Positions 46,100 to 56,497 of a DNA stretch of 64,000 nt are shown piece after piece (within the stretch, counting starts at the first letter, position 1; each line of letters starts with the position of its first letter). Source of the DNA: Terana coerulea (Eukaryota > Basidiomycota > Agaricomycetes > Polyporales > Phanerochaetaceae); contig JAKOGH010000645.1 in NCBI GenBank assembly GCA_024811115.1, forward strand, positions 186,001-250,000. The letters are read 5' to 3'. The notes beneath the pieces are model-generated. The model was given only the letters and a program-made list of their open reading frames with translations, did not search any database and had not been told where the DNA came from. The position numbers and the translations under genes were made by a program.

Positions 46100-47813
46100 A
46101 TGTCGTATCATTGGACGGAAAAGCGACCGGACATGCATACCCGCAAAGAGTTGTGGGAGAGGTCATGGGAACGCGACTTCGAGCGCAACTCACCTATCCT
46201 TGCAAGGAGGTCTTTTGTCAACCTTATACCGAAGGAGTTGATAGGGACGAGTTCCGACGCCTCTCATCTTTCGCTGGAACTCGAGCCTGAGACGCGCATG
46301 CTCTGCAAGCTTCAGCAAGACCTCGCTAAGAAGGCCGCCAAGAGTTTCGCAGTCGACGATTTTGAGGGCAAGTGAATGGCCCTTGCGCCGAACCGACGGA
46401 AGGAAGTTGTGCTGGAGGGCATCTATCGCACGATGTGCATCCCTGACATGGAGTTCCGCAGGCGCATGTGTCCGGAGTCGACACTGAAGAACCTAACCAG
46501 CCGAGACGGCGCGGAGTATCTGCGTGCGCTCAAGAACCTCGTTCCCGATAATCTACACGAAACCGTCACTGAGCCGATTCACGTCTCACATCCCATCGCC
46601 GATCGCATGTTCGCTCTAAGTGAGGCGCAGATATCCGATCCAAGGTACCAAGCAACATCACGCTGGCTCAAGAACAGCAGGATGTACGTACTTACAACCA
46701 TCATTTGGAACACGTTGCTCGTCTTCGTGAGTGCTTCTACTGTTGTTGAGGATCTGAAGCGCTGATTACTGCGCAGTACGGGCAAGAAGAAGTCCAGATA
46801 GCAAACCGGCCGCCTCGAGCGAAGTACGCGGATGTCAGCAATTTTCCTGAGTCCATGCGCGACGTGGTGCTTTAATCTATGCGAGCTCATAACCAAGTGA
46901 GGAAGGAGGGAGTTCTGTGCTGCTGGGCTTGCGGACGGTCCCAGAACGACTTGCCTTCCGACCAGAAGATGCAGGCGTGCAGCAAGTGCCGTCAAGTGAA
47001 TCGGAAGATCGTGTACTGCTCTCGGTAAGTCGTGCAGTGCCCCTCGATGTCGGAATGGCCGTTCTGACACGACAAGTGTAGAGAATCCCAAGTCGAAGAT
47101 TGGAAGCAGGGGAAGCCACGCCTTCACAAACTAGTTTGCGGCACGCTCTCAACAGAGGACGACGACTTGGCCGCCGCTGCGTCGAAGTTATCCCTCCAAT
47201 ACAGCCAGCCAGCGAGCTGGATCCCGCCCGCTGATCCCAACTACAAGCGGTCTCCAGCTATGCTTCCTCAGCTGTCGCTACTAGAGAAGGGCGAGCAAGT
47301 CGATTATTTCGTACGTGAAATCCGCAGTAGTCCTCCTTGATATTAAAAACGACTTCAATGAATAGCTCATACTGCCCGCCCACACCCAGACGTAGGAATT
47401 CATATCCCCAAGGGCCCTAGAACTGCGCGATGGCAAGCTAAAGTGGGGGCGCGAATCGGGACGAGGTACTATTCCAGGTAGAGCGCAACCGAGGTCTGTG
47501 ACCAGCTATCTTTCACTCAATATTTGCTGACCAGCAGCCCTCTGAAGCGTTGCGGAACGGGAATCCCATCGCCGTGAGGGCCATATGGGCAGGGCTGTCC
47601 AGTATACTGGACCGGTTACAAATACCGCGCATATTGCTCTATGATCAACTACACAGGGAGTTCGGACCCAACTTGACTATTGCGCTCCCTCGCGAAGTAG
47701 ACGATTTGTGCATTCTTGGGGATAGCGCGCTATGTCCTCCAGAGGAGATTGCATTTGTGTTGGAAGGAATGAAGCTGCAAGATGAGCGGTGGCCGGAGTA
47801 CATCTCGCAGTGA
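46100..47813 (+). pseudogene. MYND zinc-finger protein, three in-frame stops
   Basis: The family signature is clear: an N-terminal helical region (LWERSWERDFERNSPIL), ELEPETRMLCKLQQDL, EGIYRTMCIPDMEFRRRMCPE, EPIHVSHPIADRMFALSEAQ, then a MYND finger CCWACG..CSKC..VYCSR and a tail ending LEGMKLQDERWPEYISQ. Introns at about 46726-46776, 47025-47083 and 47311-47369 still have GT-AG ends. Three stops interrupt the reading frame: TGA at 46373, TAA at 46873 and TAG at 47393. In addition, the MYND motif YCSxECQxxDW reads ESQVEDW, so one zinc-binding Cys has become Ser. Because these are substitutions rather than indels, this is a genuine pseudogene. Functional relatives are numerous in basidiomycetes and are of unknown role. 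Confidence 0.82.
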
Positions 47814-48139
47814 TGATGCTCAATAATGATTCGTGTACTTTTCCTGAAGAAATATATAGCCGTACGTGTCTCCGCGTACAACCTTGCTTATGATGTAGTA
47901 CTATATGCCGACTCTTGTTATCTCCGACACTTCCTCAGACCCACTATGCTCGAGTGCTTATATGTCTTCAATCGGTCCAAGGTCGGTCAATGCGTTTAAT
48001 TACCAAGATAATTCCCACGCTCACAATTCGGCACCTCGCTCTTGGCGCTACTTGAGCGACTTGCCCTCCGGAGTCGTTCACGCTCCCAACATCCACCCCA
48101 ATGTGCGTAGAGACCATGCGTTAAGGTGATGTAGTTGGG
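47814..48139. other. Intergenic, no gene seen
   Basis: These 326 bp separate the MYND pseudogene from the F-box gene. No feature was recognised. Confidence 0.3.
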
Positions 48140-49492
48140 ATGCAATCGCCACTGCCCGATGACGAATTGGCCATTGGCAGGGTGCCGATGGACAAACTGG
48201 ACGCGGTCCGTTCGCAGTGGTTGAGCTTTGCCCCATTATCTTCTCGTCGAAGAACCCGAACGTACACCTTGAACCACGACGCCCCGCGCCCCCGCATCAT
48301 GCCCCAACTTCCACGCGAGCTGGTAGACCTCATCATCGACTACTTGCGCGACGACAAACCTTCCTTACGATCCTCCTCTTTGGTCTGCCGCACATGGGCC
48401 ACGTCGACTGCTTACCACTTCTTCTACTCCCGGCGCTTTCCGAAATGCCAGCACCATTGGCTCATTCCAACCGAGAAGAACATCCCTACTATCTGTGCGT
48501 CCGAGTCAGGCGAATTCCCTCCACTCATCACATTCCTCCAAACATCGTCTCGCGCTTGCAACACACTGCGAGAGCTTACGCTTGCCTACAATTGTCTTCA
48601 GGGCGGGGCTCGACCAGGTGTGGGTATGATGTTGGCGGCCGTTGACCTCAACGAGCTCTTCAAGGTGATGGACTTGCTTCCGAGACTGAAGTCTTTGGAG
48701 CTCTCCGACATTCTTTTGCGAACACAAACGGCGTTGGATCCTGCGGTAGTGCGGCGAGAAGGTAGAGCACTGGAAAAGTTAACCATCTCGCATATGCTCC
48801 ACTTCCCGCCATACTTGGCTGCTGCGCTTGTCATGTATTTCGAGCGCATCTCCCTAGTCATTTTCCGGGCGACCCAACTTCCAAATGTCGACTCCGATAC
48901 TGTGCTATCCTGCCCGCCCCGCGCACAGGGTACCCAAGTTCAGTCCCTAGAGCTCCTGGAGTGCTCGCTTCCAACCATAGCGCGATATTTGGGAGGATTG
49001 CGACTCGTCCTTCACATGCCGTCCGTCACGAACTTAACTCTGCATCCCAATACTTTCCCCGAAGAGAACTACCCACTTGACGACTTCCTTGGATACGCGA
49101 CTCACATGGATCATCTCGATTACAGCCTAAGCCCACATCCAGTGAACATCCACAGGCCGAAAGCGCTGCCGGATTGGCGAACGGTAGTTACGCACCTGAA
49201 TAGTTGCCCTGCTGACGCGGTAAAGGCCTTCGCCTTGAATATTCGACTGAAGATCGCGTCGCAGTGGGATCTCGCGCATGTTGAAGACACTGTAGACACC
49301 ACTCTGCGGCGTTACGACTGGGCTTTATTGGGTCACACCCTCGCACGCTTCAGAGTTTTGGAAACCTTCCTCATCGTTGTACATGGTACTACGCCGGAGA
49401 CTCGAACTTCGTGTAGGAATCTCGTAAGTAAACTCTTGAATAGTAAGCTCGAGCCGCATTCCTTGAGAATCTTGGACTTGACTGTTATCTAG
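48140..49492 (+). CDS. F-box protein
   Basis: A single exon encodes 450 residues from the ATG at 48140; an internal ATG at 48299 (MPQLPREL) directly precedes the F-box and is the alternative start. The F-box is PQLPRELVDLIIDYLRDD and SLVCRTWATSTAYHFF. The remainder has weak Leu-rich repeat character (LRELTLAYNC, LKSLELSDILL, VQSLELLECSL, VTNLTLHPNTF) and ends LRILDLTVI. Such proteins are presumed SCF ubiquitin-ligase adaptors with unknown targets. The frame is clean. Its sequence is of the same broad class as the two-unit gene at 33456 but is not a close copy. Confidence 0.85.
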   Translation: MQSPLPDDELAIGRVPMDKLDAVRSQWLSFAPLSSRRRTRTYTLNHDAPRPRIMPQLPRELVDLIIDYLRDDKPSLRSSSLVCRTWATSTAYHFFYSRRFPKCQHHWLIPTEKNIPTICASESGEFPPLITFLQTSSRACNTLRELTLAYNCLQGGARPGVGMMLAAVDLNELFKVMDLLPRLKSLELSDILLRTQTALDPAVVRREGRALEKLTISHMLHFPPYLAAALVMYFERISLVIFRATQLPNVDSDTVLSCPPRAQGTQVQSLELLECSLPTIARYLGGLRLVLHMPSVTNLTLHPNTFPEENYPLDDFLGYATHMDHLDYSLSPHPVNIHRPKALPDWRTVVTHLNSCPADAVKAFALNIRLKIASQWDLAHVEDTVDTTLRRYDWALLGHTLARFRVLETFLIVVHGTTPETRTSCRNLVSKLLNSKLEPHSLRILDLTVI

Positions 49493-50330
49493 GGAACACA
49501 TCTAATGTACTGTATCTGTATCTTTGGTTCGCTCGTATGAATAGTGGACATTCTTTTCCATGTCTTGTCGCTCTAATGTGATGTATTTGGACATTACTTT
49601 GTGCATGGAAATTACAGGTAGGTTCCTTCCGTTCAATATGGTTTGAAAATCCCTTACTAATAACTACAAATAGATGACCATGTCACTCGATAATGAGCTC
49701 AATGGAGTGAATACGCAAACTGCTGTTAGCCTTATCGAATCTGGGCACGAAGCAGGCGAAACCGAGTCTGCTCGACGCTAAAAAAGCGACGGCTTTGTGG
49801 CGCCTTGTTCAGACGCACGTGGCGTGCACGACAATTCAAGTTGCCGCCAGTCCCATTCAGGATCTGCAACTTACCGCAGTTGGCATCTGGTTATGCTAGC
49901 AACATCCCTAGAACCATGATCTTTTTGTGGCGACTGTGCGAGTTATCAGCACCGAAGTATTGGTACTGCCACCGCTGTCGGTGCCGACGAGCTCTGGAGA
50001 CCACCAACAAGGACGCCCAACCCGAATATCTGAATGTGGTTAGCATGTTCACTCTCTCAGAAAGCGAACAAGGCAGAAAGCTCAACCGACATTTTCTTCA
50101 TCAGGCATACATATGTGGTAGTTATTGATACCTCCATATATGAATGATGATTCAAGATGACCATCGATGATGCAGGGAAACCAGCACTTACCAGCAGAGA
50201 TTCAGTGATAGATCCATCGTGTCTACCGTATGAACTCAATGGCTTGGAGGCATATAACTGGGTGTGTGCTATTCTTCCCTCTCTCCCCCGTTGTCTGCGT
50301 CTGAACCCCCTCCTACCACGTAGGGCGACC
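49493..50330. other. Upstream region of gene D, no gene
   Basis: No splice-consistent gene. At 50157 TTCAAGATGACCATCGATGATG resembles the TTCAAGATGGC..GTGGATGA start context of the minus-strand membrane genes and may be a relic of a lost copy. A C/T-rich tract at about 50270-50320 fits the core promoter or leader of gene D. Confidence 0.35.
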
Positions 50331-52199
50331 ATGCGCCCCTCGTTCATTCCTTCAAATACACCCACGCTCCTTTTTTTCATTGCCCTAGTCGGGAGACGGC
50401 TCATTCTTGCTGCGTCAGTGAACACAACTGTGGATGACAGCGATACGCAGCAGTTGGTGTATACCCCCGCTGAGCAGTGGGGTGCTCAGCCAGGCTGTTC
50501 GACTTGCTCAGTTGTACCGGATTCGAGCCAGACGCACGGTGGAACATGGCATGACACACTGTACGAGCCAAGTACACAACGGGACAGTGCTCCGCAGACA
50601 GTGGAACTCACATTTGTTGGTACGTGTTTGCCAAGTCCCCTCGATACACCGCTAAATTCCCTTCATACACAAGGTTCCGCCATCTACGTGTATGGCATTC
50701 TCTACAACGGCATACAGGGAGATACGCCGAGCGGAAACAGTGACCAGTTGTTTTTGTCGACGGTCAACAAGTTCAATCATTCCCCCATACACCAAGTGGA
50801 GACGGCTCATTCGTCTACAACGTCTTGCTATACTCTCAAGTCGGATTGTCCGAGGGCCAGCACACAATCACGCTGCAAAATGGGCAGCTCTCGGACTCAT
50901 CCAGTCTGACGTTGTTTGACTACATGATATATACGTCGTAAGTGCGCACACCTAAGATACAGCGTGGTATTCATGACTTTTGCAGTGGGTTTGATACCGA
51001 GCCGCCATCTGCTTCCCCGGTGTCTTCGCCTCAGGTAACGTCCTCAAGCCCGTCCTCGGTTGCTCCTGCAGCGGTGGGCGCCGAAAAATCTCCCTCAGTG
51101 AACACAGGGACGTCTTCGCCTTCCAACTCGCCTTCGGTCACCTCAGATGTCAGCCGAACTCTTCCAGGTACCTCTTCCCAGCCCCTTCCTTCCACATTAC
51201 CGAGTTTGCCCGCGCCCGCCAGTGTTTCCCCCTCCCCACTCAGTACGACCATCGTGATCACCGGTGGATCTATCACTACTACCGTTATCGCTTCTGTGAC
51301 TTCTCAGCCGCATAGCAACACAGCTGGCTCTACCGTAACCATCAAGACCGATGGCGGCGCACCGACGCGAACGATCCTCCTTGCAACGCTTGTTCCAGTC
51401 ACCGTGCTATTTTTGACTCTTTCGCTAGGGACATTATATTACTGCAGACGCCTCCAAAGTTCACGCTACCCTCGCGGCGGCGGCGGCTCAGTCATTCATC
51501 CTTCGCCTTCACAGATCGGCTTTATGGAGTCGATGGAGCCTTCCCTACGTGACGGTAGTGAAGTGTCGGTCAGCATCTACTCCGAGACGGATGCGCACGG
51601 CCCCACGGGACACACAATGCTGCTAGCACCGGACGTAGCGCAACGACGGAGTGAAATTATAGTTATCGGAGGCGCAGCCAGCAGCAACCACCTTGCAGAA
51701 CTAGCACGTTTGGCTCAGGGGAATGATTTCGGCGCAGTGACGTCCAGCCAGACTGCTCACACGGGCGTTGTTGCTTCGGAGGCCTTTATGGTTAAACCAG
51801 GAGACTCTCATGAAATAATCGAGGTATTCATAGATTTCCTAGCTTGCCTCATGCCTGACATTCTAAATGATTCGCTTCACGCAGATATTCCATACCACTC
51901 CACAAAGTCCACTTACATCTCTCACAAATGCTGCAACGCGCGCGATGAACATCCCGAGGGGACCTTTGCCCCCGGACTACACTTCGCCTGTGGCAACCCA
52001 CGTCATTGTTCCCCCAGTGCAACACCAGTCGCGCTCACCAGACCGCCCTTTCTACGAGCCACGACCCCTCCCTGGCAATAGCCTGCCCTATGGCACCCTT
52101 GGACAAAGGTTGGGATCGACAGCTGAGAATCACACCGAAGATCTCGAGGACAATGTGGCTCCTCCCGCCTATGACGAGGCTGCACGAATGCCCCGTTGA
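50331..52199 (+). CDS. PPxY membrane protein D, signal-peptide subtype, one deletion
   Basis: Exons 50331-50619, 50674-50937, 50986-51823 and 51885-52199. A hydrophobic N-terminus (TLLFFIALVGRRLILAAS) serves as signal peptide before NTTVDDSDTQQLVY. The ectodomain has GCSTCSVVPDSSQTHGGTW, SAIYVYGILYNG and LTLFDYMIY, then a long Ser/Pro/Thr stalk, one transmembrane helix (TILLATLVPVTVLFLTLSLGTLYYC) and a long cytosolic tail ending DNVAPPAYDEAARMPR with PPAY. The tail is much longer than in the minus-strand copies. In the T-run at 50751-50755 one T is missing relative to paralog G, which shifts the frame before DGSFVYNVLL; the downstream sequence is otherwise conserved. It is a homopolymer, so a sequencing error is as likely as a mutation. 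Intron 1 is 54 nt and can be read through in frame. Confidence 0.75.
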
Positions 52200-52471
52200 A
52201 TGTTATCACTCCGCGTGGACAGATCCTGCGGTAGAAGGCTCGAGTTTGGCGCTATATCCGGGCTTTTCTCTTGGTATTGCAATAACACATGGATACTACA
52301 TGTACTTGACCACTGAGCGCACTTGCAGGAATCAGTAGGCTTGACATCGATATTCTTTCAAATAAAGCTAACTATCATACTTGCGCGCGGTGAACTACAG
52401 CAAAATGTAACACGTGAAACCATAATGTGAAACTCAGCAGCAAAGGGCCCGGGGCCGTAATTAGCGCTGTA

Positions 52472-53695
52472 TTAACACTGTGAAGCGTATGCCGGAGGAA
52501 TATCGTCATCGGCCGGGGTCGTAGCGGACAAGAATACCATTGGCCTGCCTTCCTGGTTCGGACCATCATGCGCACTGGCAGGGCGAGTTAGCGGATGCCG
52601 TGTCTGATTCGACTGAAGCCCAAAATGCTTCGCATTCGGTAAGCCTGCTGTAACGCCGCGTGAGGCAACAGCCCGCTTGGGCTCGGAATGGGTGTCGTTC
52701 AGGTACGGAGTGATAACATACATGTCCGATGGGGGTTGTCTAGAACCTGATGCACGAGTCGATCAGCCTTAGATTGCGTATTAGATGTTAAACACCTTAC
52801 TCCTGCTAGAGTCCGATTGTGATGTTGGTCTTCCCGTGAGCTGTTGGTGCATCGACCGACGTCTCCGCCAGAAGAAGAGTATAAGGAGAGCCAATACAAC
52901 GATGCACAACGGAACCATGACAGCGGCAAGGATGGTGCCCACTGGCAGCGAGGTTGAAGGAGATGCTGCACTGGGCGAAGTTGCACTCCGCAGGGGACTT
53001 TGTGCTGTAGTTCGAAAGTCGGAAGACGATGCAGAGGGTGTAGCAGTGGATCCAGAGGAGATGGCGCCAGCTGTAGTGACTCCCTGAGCGGGTACTGAGG
53101 CCGTGATCGGAAATGAAGATAATGTAGAGGGCGTAGCAGTGGATCCAGAGGAGATGGCGCCAGCTGCAGTGACTCCCTCAGCGGACGTTGAGAATTCCAG
53201 ATAATCGAACCAAAATGGAAGCGTCATGTCAACGGACGTGGCGGTTACAAGTAAAGTGTGCTCCCCGTTTGCTAAGTGCGGTGAGGCGTAAAACAAATAT
53301 TGGTGCAGAGCCGTGGTGGTCTCCGGACTGGTGAAATTGATAGGTGTCATTGAATCGAGGGTATATGTGGAGACGTCAAGGAAATGGTCCGATGGTGAAA
53401 CAGCTACAGTGCCGTAGACAGAAATGGATGTACATAAAGATAGGGAAGTGAGCATACTGCTTATGCTACAGCACATTCTTCAAGTCAGTACGTACCAATG
53501 AAAGTCTATGTGAACGAAGACCCCGATGTCCAAGTCCCATGAGTGGTACTTGAAAGATCGCTATAAATGCTCAGTCCCAGGTAGCAATCAGACAAAAGCT
53601 CACTTCATATACTCCGGATAACCGCCAAACAGCTCCCACCCTGCAGAGAAGTATATCCCCGCATTCCTGTCATCCACGATGTTGGTTGTCGCCAT
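52472..53695 (-). pseudogene. PPxY membrane protein E, nonsense codon and lost acceptor
   Basis: The gene aligns with A, B and F along its length: IVDDRNAGIYFSAGW, NTTHGT, ISVYGTV, NFTSPETTTALHQYLFYASP, PFWFDYLEF, transmembrane ILAAVMVPLCIVVLALLILFFW, then RRRRS, VITPYLND and a terminal ADDDIPPAYASQC with PPAY. Two substitutions disable it: the codon expected as Tyr in SFTYTF is TAG (53518-53516), and the acceptor before the ISVYGTV exon reads TTTAT|GTACATCC where F has TTCAG|GTACATCC (about 53434). The downstream part is open and could start at an ATG at 53476, giving a protein without the first 50 residues. A 93-bp in-frame duplication in the stalk (units starting 53041 and 53134) is specific to this copy. 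Confidence 0.75.
53036..53190 (-). repeat. 93-bp in-frame tandem duplication in gene E stalk
   Basis: Two nearly identical stretches beginning GTAGCAGTGGATCCAGAGGA are offset by 93 bp (31 codons) and encode GAISSGSTATPS twice in the Ser/Thr-rich stalk. Stalk-length change by codon-preserving duplication is a common mode of variation in surface proteins. Confidence 0.85.
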
Positions 53696-54286
53696 CTTGA
53701 AGCTCAAAACAAATGCTCTTGCTTCGAACGTTCAGCAGGCCGACGGGGTATAGCTTGGGAAAACTCACAGTGTTAGAACGGAGCGTTAACCGGCGGACGT
53801 GCCACAAGAAATTCAACGGAAGCCGCGTACTTAAGATGTGGAAATAACTGATGGCGGGCATAAGGGTGATGTTCGTTGGCACGGCATCGGAGCTCGCTGT
53901 GTTGCGATCTTCTCCTGGCAATATCCCCAGTTGACCGCACCAGCGATGATACGAACTCATTGTGTGCTTCGTGTGGGTTCAAACCTGGCGCCCCTACGAT
54001 CGATCACTTATGCCTACAATGCATTACCATATGTTTATGGCAACAGGGACATGCGTAGTGAGCTGCGACTTACTTACCACGAACCATAATTATAGTTCAC
54101 CGTGACATCCCAATTTGCCGCCTGTTGTAGAAGAACCAAGCGTACAAGTTCACGAGCGAGAGGATTATTGATGCACTGGCAACTGCGGTAGAACGCCGCC
54201 GCGATCATGATAGATGAGGTGACAGGCTGTTAAGGATGGCTTTGTGATGGAAACTGGCAAGCGACGAACAAAGGTAAAACACTGCG
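53696..54286. other. Upstream region of gene E (family promoter copy)
   Basis: About 400 bp are similar to the regions upstream of genes F and B, including AATGCTCTTGCTT, TTCAGCAGGCCG.CGGGGTAT and CATTACCATATGTTT. No other gene is present. It ends at the fold-back element. Confidence 0.45.
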
Positions 54287-56080
54287 GAACCCAAGAGATA
54301 AATCCCGGGGATTTATGGTGTAAACACGTGGTGGTCTGAAACAAAATGGCCAGCATAAGTCATGCGCATTAATTAGATATTCCTTTTGGGAGATATATCC
54401 CTTAAATGAACGTGTAAATCTACCCGACTAACTCTATATCCTTCCCTGATAACTCACAGAGCTTTACTCTGAGAATAAATCCCTCATATCTCTCGTAGCT
54501 TTTCTGTGGATTTATAATGGGCACATTACTTGTAGGCAACAAGATAAATTGACTAGATAGATAAAAAACAAGTCACACATGTATCCAGCATGAACTAGGC
54601 GAAGGTCTTCAGAATACGTCTGCAGGATTTATTGTGGCAATATATTCCACCTAACACAGTGAGAGATATTGAGAACACACAGTTGACATAAGTAAGATAA
54701 AGAACACAGATATATTTATCATAAATCACATATCGCATATCTCCAGGATAAATCCAGCAGGACCTCAGACACTTAGAAACATAGATGTCTGCTGAATGTA
54801 GTAGTTAAACATAGACTCATTCAATATGAGACTTTTGATTACTGACAACAAACTTACTAGTACACACATTGATATATTCATATACAACTGCAAATCTAGT
54901 AAGGACTATCTTGAACTTTTGCATACATTGCACAGTGGCGTATTCGTAGAACTTCACTGCCCAGTTAACAACCTCGGCCAGATACTGATGATGCTAACAC
55001 TAGCCAACGTCAAAACAGCGCAATCTGGCCAAGGTTGTTAACTGCAACAAAGTTCTACAAATACTGTATATTAATGACCTGACAGGGTGTCGCACGTCAC
55101 AGAGGGTCCCGCCTGTCCGCTATCCGGGTTTTGTCACCGGTCACAGATGGGTCTGCCGGTTTGTGACAGATAAGTCCTTACTCCCAATTTTCGAGCCTGC
55201 GGCGCATTGAGCCTTCTTTCCCATTCTGACGCTCGCAAATGGCTGTATTCATGGTAGATGCTGCACAATGACAGCCAAATAACGGTGAGTAAACACCAAA
55301 TTTGGCTCCAGATAGCCTGCTCACCACCGGTCTCTGAAAGCATGTCACAGGCCTCGACCCTGCCGCTGCTCATCTGGATTGTTGCAAAATGTCACAGTCA
55401 CAACCGGCCCCTGTCAGGTCATTAATGTACAGTATGCCGCCATTGTGCAAAGTATACAAAAGTTGATAGCTCTCACTAGATTTGCAATTGTATGTGAATC
55501 TACCAATGCACATTGTGTGTTTAGTGTCCATAGTCAAAAGGCTTATGTTGAATGCGACTAACTACTATCTTCTGCAGACATCTATGTTTCTAAGTGTCTG
55601 AGGTCCTGCTGGATTTATCCTTGGAGATATGCGATATGTGATTTATGATAAATATATCTGTGTTCTTTATCTTACTTATGTCAACTGTGTGTTCTCAATA
55701 TCTCTCACTGTGTTAGGTGGAATATATTGCCACAATAAATCCTGCAGACGTATTCTGAAGACCTTCGCCTAGTTCATGCTGGATACATGTGTGACTTGTT
55801 TTTTTATCTATCTAGTCAATTTATCTTGTTGCCTACAAGTAATGTGCCCATTATAAATCCACAGAAAAGCTACGAGAGATATGAGGGATTTATTCTCAGA
55901 GTAAAGCTCTGTGAGTTATCAGGAAGGATATAGAGTTAGTCGGGTAGATTTACACGTTCATTTAAGGGATATATCTCCCAAAAGGAATATCTAATTAATG
56001 CGCATGACTTATGCTGGCCATTTTGTTTCAGACCACCACGTGTTTACACCATAAATCCCCGGGATTTATCTCTTGGGTTC
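54287..56080. mobile_element. 1.8-kb fold-back element with ~690-bp inverted arms
   Basis: The left arm 54287-54983 is the inverse of the right arm 55023-56080 once a nested MITE (55064-55432) is removed. The outer about 520 bp of the arms are almost identical; the inner part has diverged with indels. The centre is about 40 bp of unique sequence. The ends read GAACCCAAGAGATAAATCCC, and the flanking triplet GCG on both sides is a candidate 3-bp target duplication. The element is AT-rich compared with its surroundings and has no credible ORF. It is therefore a non-autonomous DNA transposon of fold-back type; the superfamily is not assigned. Confidence 0.85.
55064..55432. mobile_element. Nested 369-bp MITE with TA target duplication
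   Basis: The terminal inverted repeats are about 24 bp, starting CTGTAYATTAATGACC and continuing to CTGACAGGG, with one mismatch. TA dinucleotides flank both ends (55062-55063, 55433-55434), as expected for Tc1/mariner-type insertion. It interrupts only the right arm of the fold-back element; the left arm shows the empty site, which proves it inserted later. There is no coding capacity. Confidence 0.88.
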
Positions 56081-56497
56081 GCGAGTGAAAGAGACAGACG
56101 GTGGTTCATCCCGTGGAGTTGCGTGGGAGCGTGGACAGGCCTTTTTAGACACTTGAGTTCGTACTCGAATGTGGCATCCAGCGTCAAGAGCGGTGGACGT
56201 GCGGCAGAGACCGCGGTCCACACAAGGCAGGGCGGATCGAGCGACGCGAGCCCCTTTTCTGCTCCGGGACGGTACCTCAAGTGCTTCCTGGGAGAACCAT
56301 CATGGTATACGCCACGGACATCCTCCCTAAAGCTTAAAGCCGAATAGCCTCATGGGTCTAATCAATAGGCATATATTGCTTGTTTGGAAGCCGATGATAC
56401 ACCAATAGTCATTGAAAGAAAATTACAGTAAGAACGCAACGTACTAAAAATGAGTAGTACGAAACCCAGAAGTAGACGGGCCGCAATGAGTGATGCA
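56081..56497. other. 3' flank of gene F, no gene
   Basis: These 417 bp separate the fold-back element from gene F. The segment AGGCAGGGCGGATC at about 56226 recurs at about 59334 (AGGCAGGGCGGATCAAGCGC) and in part at about 29276, a possible trace of dispersed repeat ends. Confidence 0.35.

Noticed and set aside
54826..55561. Short frames inside the fold-back element
   Set aside because: They are AT-rich, unrelated to any transposase, and interrupted or created by the nested MITE.
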